This document shows, piece after piece, positions 6,578-9,462 of a DNA stretch of 9,462 nucleotides. How positions within the stretch are numbered: position 1 is the stretch's first letter; each line of letters begins with the position of its first letter. The translations under genes were made by a program, and so were the position numbers. A model generated the notes under the pieces. The model made no database searches. It was not told the origin of the DNA and saw nothing but the letters and a program-made list of their open reading frames with translations. The DNA comes from Victivallales bacterium (GTDB lineage: Bacteria; Verrucomicrobiota; Lentisphaeria; Victivallales; UBA1829): NCBI GenBank assembly GCA_016285335.1, contig JAEEQO010000112.1:1-9462 (forward strand). Direction: 5' to 3'.

Positions 6578-6856
6578 ATGATCGCGAGCTTCAAATGCAA
6601 GGAAACCATGCGTCTGAAGGCAACTGGTTCCAGCAGAAAATTCAGGTCGATAGAGCGTGTTGCTCTGCGAAAACTGGATATGCTGGAAGCCGTTGTTAAT
6701 CTGGAAACCCTGCGGATCCCGCCCAGCAATCATTTTGAGGCGTTGCACGGAGACCGCGAGGGGCAATACAGCATCCGCATCAACTCTCAATGGCGCATTT
6801 GTTTTTCATGGCGCGACGGGAATGTTCACGACGTTGAAATTGTCGATTACCACTGA
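6578..6856 (+). CDS. higB: HigB-type toxin (RelE superfamily mRNA interferase)
   Basis: Type II toxin that cleaves mRNA at the ribosome and is neutralised by the HigA antitoxin. The 92 residues match the family throughout: MIASFKCKET at the start, SRKFRSIERVALRKLDMLE in the middle, LRIPPSNHFEALHGDREGQY, then the signature SIRINSQWRICFSW and the C-terminal VHDVEIVDYH. The Arg, Trp and terminal His typical of the active surface are all present, so it looks intact. AAAGGA at 6565-6570 lies 7 bases upstream. Toxin-before-antitoxin order, with the antitoxin starting 11 bases after the toxin stop, is normal for higBA. Chromosomal copies are widespread and mobile. Confidence 0.94.
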   Translation: MIASFKCKETMRLKATGSSRKFRSIERVALRKLDMLEAVVNLETLRIPPSNHFEALHGDREGQYSIRINSQWRICFSWRDGNVHDVEIVDYH

Positions 6857-6867
6857 GGAGGCACGAT

Positions 6868-7167
6868 ATGATCAGGACTAAGAATTTGATTCATCCCGGC
6901 GAAATCCTTTTGGAGGAGTTTCTGAAGCCGATGAACATCACACAGAACAAACTTGCGATGGATTTGCATGTCCCTGCGCCGCGCATTTACGCCATTGTGA
7001 AAGGCACGCGGGCGATCACGGCCGACACGGCACTTCGTCTGGGGCGGTATTTCGGCACCGGTCCGGAATTCTGGATCAATCTTCAGAGTAATTACGATCT
7101 TTGCGTTGCTGCCGCGGAGTTTAAGAAAGAGATCGAAATGATCCCGTCCCGGTGTGCGTTCGCATGA
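6868..7167 (+). CDS. higA: HigA-type antitoxin, XRE-family DNA-binding protein
   Basis: Antitoxin partner of the upstream toxin and probable repressor of the operon. The 99 residues begin MIRTKNLIHPGEILLEEFLK, the standard HigA start, then a helix-turn-helix at about residues 24-45 (ITQNKLAMDLHVPAPRIYAI) with the characteristic VKGTRAITADTALRLGRYFG. FWINLQSNYDL follows, then a short C-terminal helix. A strong GAGGAGG (6855-6861) overlaps the toxin stop and is 6 bases from the ATG; strong antitoxin translation fits its need to be in excess. Its stop is 28 bases from the end of the converging minus-strand gene, with no clear terminator between. Confidence 0.94.
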   Translation: MIRTKNLIHPGEILLEEFLKPMNITQNKLAMDLHVPAPRIYAIVKGTRAITADTALRLGRYFGTGPEFWINLQSNYDLCVAAAEFKKEIEMIPSRCAFA

Positions 7168-7195
7168 AGGCGGAGCTTTCCGGTCTTTCCGGTTT

Positions 7196-7609
7196 TTAGA
7201 GGAAGTCGAAGAGCTTCCGGCGGAAATGGAACGTACGCGGCGTGCCGTCCCATTCGGAGTCATATATCTTTATGCCCCAGATGTAGCTTTGTCCTTTTTT
7301 CTCCTCGATGCCCCCCGGCGAAGAGTCGGTCGGAAAAAAGAAGTGGAACAACCCGTCTTCGGGATCCTTTTCCCATGTCCCGTCAATGATCCAGACACTA
7401 TGACCGGGATCCTCGTTGTAGAGTTTCACATGGCAGGTGTGGTCTTTCGCTATGACGATCATAGCTTTCGCGCCGTCTTCCAGCACGGCGTATCCCGGGG
7501 CGTCGTAAAGCCCGGCGGGCGACCAGACCGGCATCCACGCCACGACGCACCCGAACGCGATCACGAGCGCCGCCGGGAACACGATCCAGAAAGCATTTTT
7601 CCATTTCAT
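7196..7609 (-). CDS. Small membrane-anchored protein of unknown function
   Basis: Not recognised. The 137-residue product begins MKWKNAFWIVFPAALVIAFG, a single N-terminal hydrophobic helix (about residues 6-27), and the rest is soluble, aromatic- and glycine-rich and probably beta-rich (for example VWIIDGTWEKDPEDGLFHFF and SYIWGIKIYDSEWDG), ending in RRKLFDFL. Cys21 follows A-F-G, which is not a good lipobox, so a membrane anchor or uncleaved signal is more likely than a lipoprotein. AAAGGAG (7618-7624 on the minus strand) lies 8 bases before the ATG. It starts 43 bases after the transporter gene on the same strand, so the two are probably co-transcribed. The D-G-T-W element is reminiscent of small beta-barrel or lipocalin-like proteins, but this is too weak to assign. 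Confidence 0.75.
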   Translation of the reverse strand: MKWKNAFWIVFPAALVIAFGCVVAWMPVWSPAGLYDAPGYAVLEDGAKAMIVIAKDHTCHVKLYNEDPGHSVWIIDGTWEKDPEDGLFHFFFPTDSSPGGIEEKKGQSYIWGIKIYDSEWDGTPRTFHFRRKLFDFL

Positions 7610-7652
7610 CGCGGCTGCTCCTTTGTTCCGGTCTTTGCGGGTGCGGTCTGCC

Positions 7653-9462
7653 TCACGAATCCAGGTCGGTGTCGCCGGCGGACGCCGCCAGGAAGGTCGC
7701 GGGCATTCCCGCGAGCTGGGCGCTGATGCGTGCGTGGAACGATTTGCCGTCTTCCGTGCGCGGCGGGATGAAGCCGAGGAAGATGAGGGAGGCATGCGAG
7801 GAATACGCCCGGAACGCGGTCTCGAAATCCGCTTCCTCCGACAGAACCAGGTGCTGCGCTTCGATGCGGGAGTCCGCGGCGAGCTGCGCGAGTTCCTGTT
7901 CCGCCGCGGCGCGGTTTTCCGGGTCCGCCAGACGCAGGAGCCGGATGGGCGTCTTGCGCCACGGGCGGCTGCATGTGAGCAGATGCGCCAGGATCAGCAT
8001 GAGCGAACCGTTCTGGCGTCCGCGCCACCAGATGTCGATGGGGCCGTCGCCGGGTTCGTCGGAAGCGCGTTCCGGGTTGATGAGCACGAGCACGTTCATG
8101 CGGAGCAGCCGGATCGTGTTCAGGTGGCGGAAGAAGGCTTCGATGCGGTCCTCGTTGACGGGCCAGCCGGAGAGCACGATGTTCGGCGCGAGCGGCCCCA
8201 GCGAGTGCGATTGCAGGAAGATGTTCAGCGCCTCGTCGAAATCGGTCTCCTCGGAGGTCGTGACGGCGACGGGGAAGAACGGCGTGTCGGTTTCCTGCGA
8301 GAGCGCCCGCAGGTTTTCCTCCTCCTGCTTGCGCTGGCGTTCCGCGGTCGCCGGATCGGGGCCGGGGTTCAGGAATCGCGCCACGGACATGATGCCGCGT
8401 TCGTTGTTCAGCAGGGAGCCGTAGCGGATGAGCGCGAGGTGTTTTTTGTGCGGACCGGCGAGGATGAGGATCTGCGGTCGCCAGTTTCTGGCGTCGGAGG
8501 GCAGGGCGGCAAGGTGGATGAGATAGCGGCGGATGCGTTCGAAATAATATCCGCGGCGGGCGTCGCCGAACGTGGTGGCGAGCGAGGTCCTGCGGGCGAT
8601 CATGAAGAGCACGCCCACGATGATGAGCGCCACGATCAGGAGCCAGGCGTTGATGAAGAGCGCGACGGCGAAGCATGCGACCGCGCCGTAGCAGCCGACC
8701 GCCCAGTGGAAAAGGCGGAATTTCGGGCGGAACGACGGGTTCGCGGCGAAATGCTCGACCGCGGCCGCGATGTTGATGATCGCGTAGGTGCAGAGCGTGA
8801 ACATGGTCACGAGCTCGGCTACGGCGTTCAGCGCGCCGCCTCCGCTCTGGCGGCTGCCCCAGAGCAGGACGCCGACCGAAATGATGAGCGTGAGGCACAT
8901 CGCGGCGACCGGATCGTTGTTTTTTCCGCGTCCGCGCGCGAAGAAATTCAGCGGCGTGAAGATCCGGTCGGCGGCGAACGCCTGCAGGATGCGCGGCGCG
9001 CCGATCAGGGTGCCGAGGGCGCTGGAGAGCGTCGCGGCGGCCACGCCGGCGAAGACGAGGAACGAGGTGTGGAAAACGGCGTTCGTTTTGAGCGTGGCGT
9101 AGTAGTCCAGCAGTTTTTCGCGGGGCCAGGTGGCGCCGAAAAGCAGGATCTCGACCAGGTAGATCACGAATCCGACCGCGATCGCGATCATCGTGCCGCG
9201 CGGGATGGACTTGCGGGCATCCTTCAGGTCGCCGGACATGTTCACGCCCGCGAGGAACCCGGTCACGGCGGGGAAGAAGATCGCGAAGTTCGTCGCCAGC
9301 ACGAGGATGTTCACGTTCAGTCCCTCCTGCGCGTGGAGGTTGGCGCGGAACTGTTCCGGCGTGGGCCCGCAGACCGCGGCGCTGGTCAGGATCACTGCGA
9401 TGGAGATCGCCAGGATTGCCATGATGACATATTGCGTGCGGATCGCCCAGTTCGCCCCGACG
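7653..9462 (-). CDS. SLC12-like cation-chloride cotransporter/APC permease, N-terminus beyond window
   Basis: Secondary transporter of the APC superfamily, nearest to the SLC12 (Na-K-Cl/K-Cl) branch. The frame is open to the right edge (ANWAIRTQYVI before the first internal ATG at 9422), so the N-terminus is missing; 602 residues are visible. About eight transmembrane segments appear, matching the second part of a 12-helix carrier. Diagnostic stretches are FFPAVTGFLAGVNMSGDLKD with KSIPRGT (residues near 65-90) and LSSALGTLIGAPRILQAFA. The last roughly 300 residues are a soluble cytoplasmic domain with WRPQILILAGPHKKH, NIVLSGWPVN and IDIWWRGRQNGSLMLILAHLL, which correspond to the SLC12 C-terminal domain. 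The transported ions are not fixed by the sequence; amino acid transport cannot be excluded. The small membrane-anchored gene lies directly downstream. Confidence 0.85.
   Translation of the reverse strand, partial: VGANWAIRTQYVIMAILAISIAVILTSAAVCGPTPEQFRANLHAQEGLNVNILVLATNFAIFFPAVTGFLAGVNMSGDLKDARKSIPRGTMIAIAVGFVIYLVEILLFGATWPREKLLDYYATLKTNAVFHTSFLVFAGVAAATLSSALGTLIGAPRILQAFAADRIFTPLNFFARGRGKNNDPVAAMCLTLIISVGVLLWGSRQSGGGALNAVAELVTMFTLCTYAIINIAAAVEHFAANPSFRPKFRLFHWAVGCYGAVACFAVALFINAWLLIVALIIVGVLFMIARRTSLATTFGDARRGYYFERIRRYLIHLAALPSDARNWRPQILILAGPHKKHLALIRYGSLLNNERGIMSVARFLNPGPDPATAERQRKQEEENLRALSQETDTPFFPVAVTTSEETDFDEALNIFLQSHSLGPLAPNIVLSGWPVNEDRIEAFFRHLNTIRLLRMNVLVLINPERASDEPGDGPIDIWWRGRQNGSLMLILAHLLTCSRPWRKTPIRLLRLADPENRAAAEQELAQLAADSRIEAQHLVLSEEADFETAFRAYSSHASLIFLGFIPPRTEDGKSFHARISAQLAGMPATFLAASAGDTDLDS

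Noticed and set aside
7168..7220. Bidirectional terminator between higA and the converging gene
   Set aside because: Repeats of CTTTCCGG are direct rather than inverted, and the GGAAG/CTTCC stem (7201-7218) lies within the opposing coding end without a T-run on either strand.
7546..7549. Lipoprotein signal in the small minus-strand protein (Cys21)
   Set aside because: The residues before Cys are A-F-G; Phe at -2 and Ala at -3 do not fit the usual lipobox.
7606..8898. 430-residue minus-strand frame overlapping the transporter in another phase
   Set aside because: Arg/Pro/His-rich composition typical of an out-of-frame reading of a GC-rich gene; the transporter frame has clear helices and family motifs.

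Overview
The window is dense bacterial DNA with short intergenic gaps, many start/stop overlaps and clear Shine-Dalgarno sites. Most of it is GC-rich: 65% in a sampled 60-base line inside cmk, with GC-ending codons. Secreted or membrane-anchored products, a YchJ protein and a YbgC-like thioesterase suggest a Gram-negative-type host. A member of the PVC group (Lentisphaerota/Verrucomicrobiota), perhaps gut-derived, is my guess only; no marker gene here fixes the taxonomy.

Left part (1-3587, all +): the 3' end of hisC (histidine biosynthesis); an unrecognised secreted protein; cmk (cytidylate kinase); a YbgC-type hotdog thioesterase; ychJ with a SEC-C zinc motif at each end; and a 57-residue Pmp3/YqaE-like membrane protein. 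The first four are closely spaced or overlapping and probably co-transcribed.

Middle part (3682-6470, +): a family 2 glycosyltransferase broken by a +1 indel in a C-run, then a membrane-anchored Ntn-type amide hydrolase, then a YhcH/YjgK/YiaL protein. The last two are joined to their upstream neighbour by ATGA overlaps, so the three look like one translationally coupled unit. Base composition drops to about 42% GC in the glycosyltransferase and again late in the hydrolase gene, suggesting foreign or mosaic origin. This unit is the most unusual part of the window. A joint role in processing a glycoconjugate or amide-linked cell-surface compound is inference only.

Right part: a standard higB-higA toxin-antitoxin operon (6578-7167, +) with its own likely promoter, converging on a minus-strand pair. 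That pair is the C-terminal 602 residues of an SLC12-type cation-chloride cotransporter-like permease, which runs off the right edge, followed by a small unrecognised membrane-anchored protein. No tRNA, rRNA, CRISPR array, insertion sequence or other mobile element was seen. No gene-free stretch exceeds about 110 bases.
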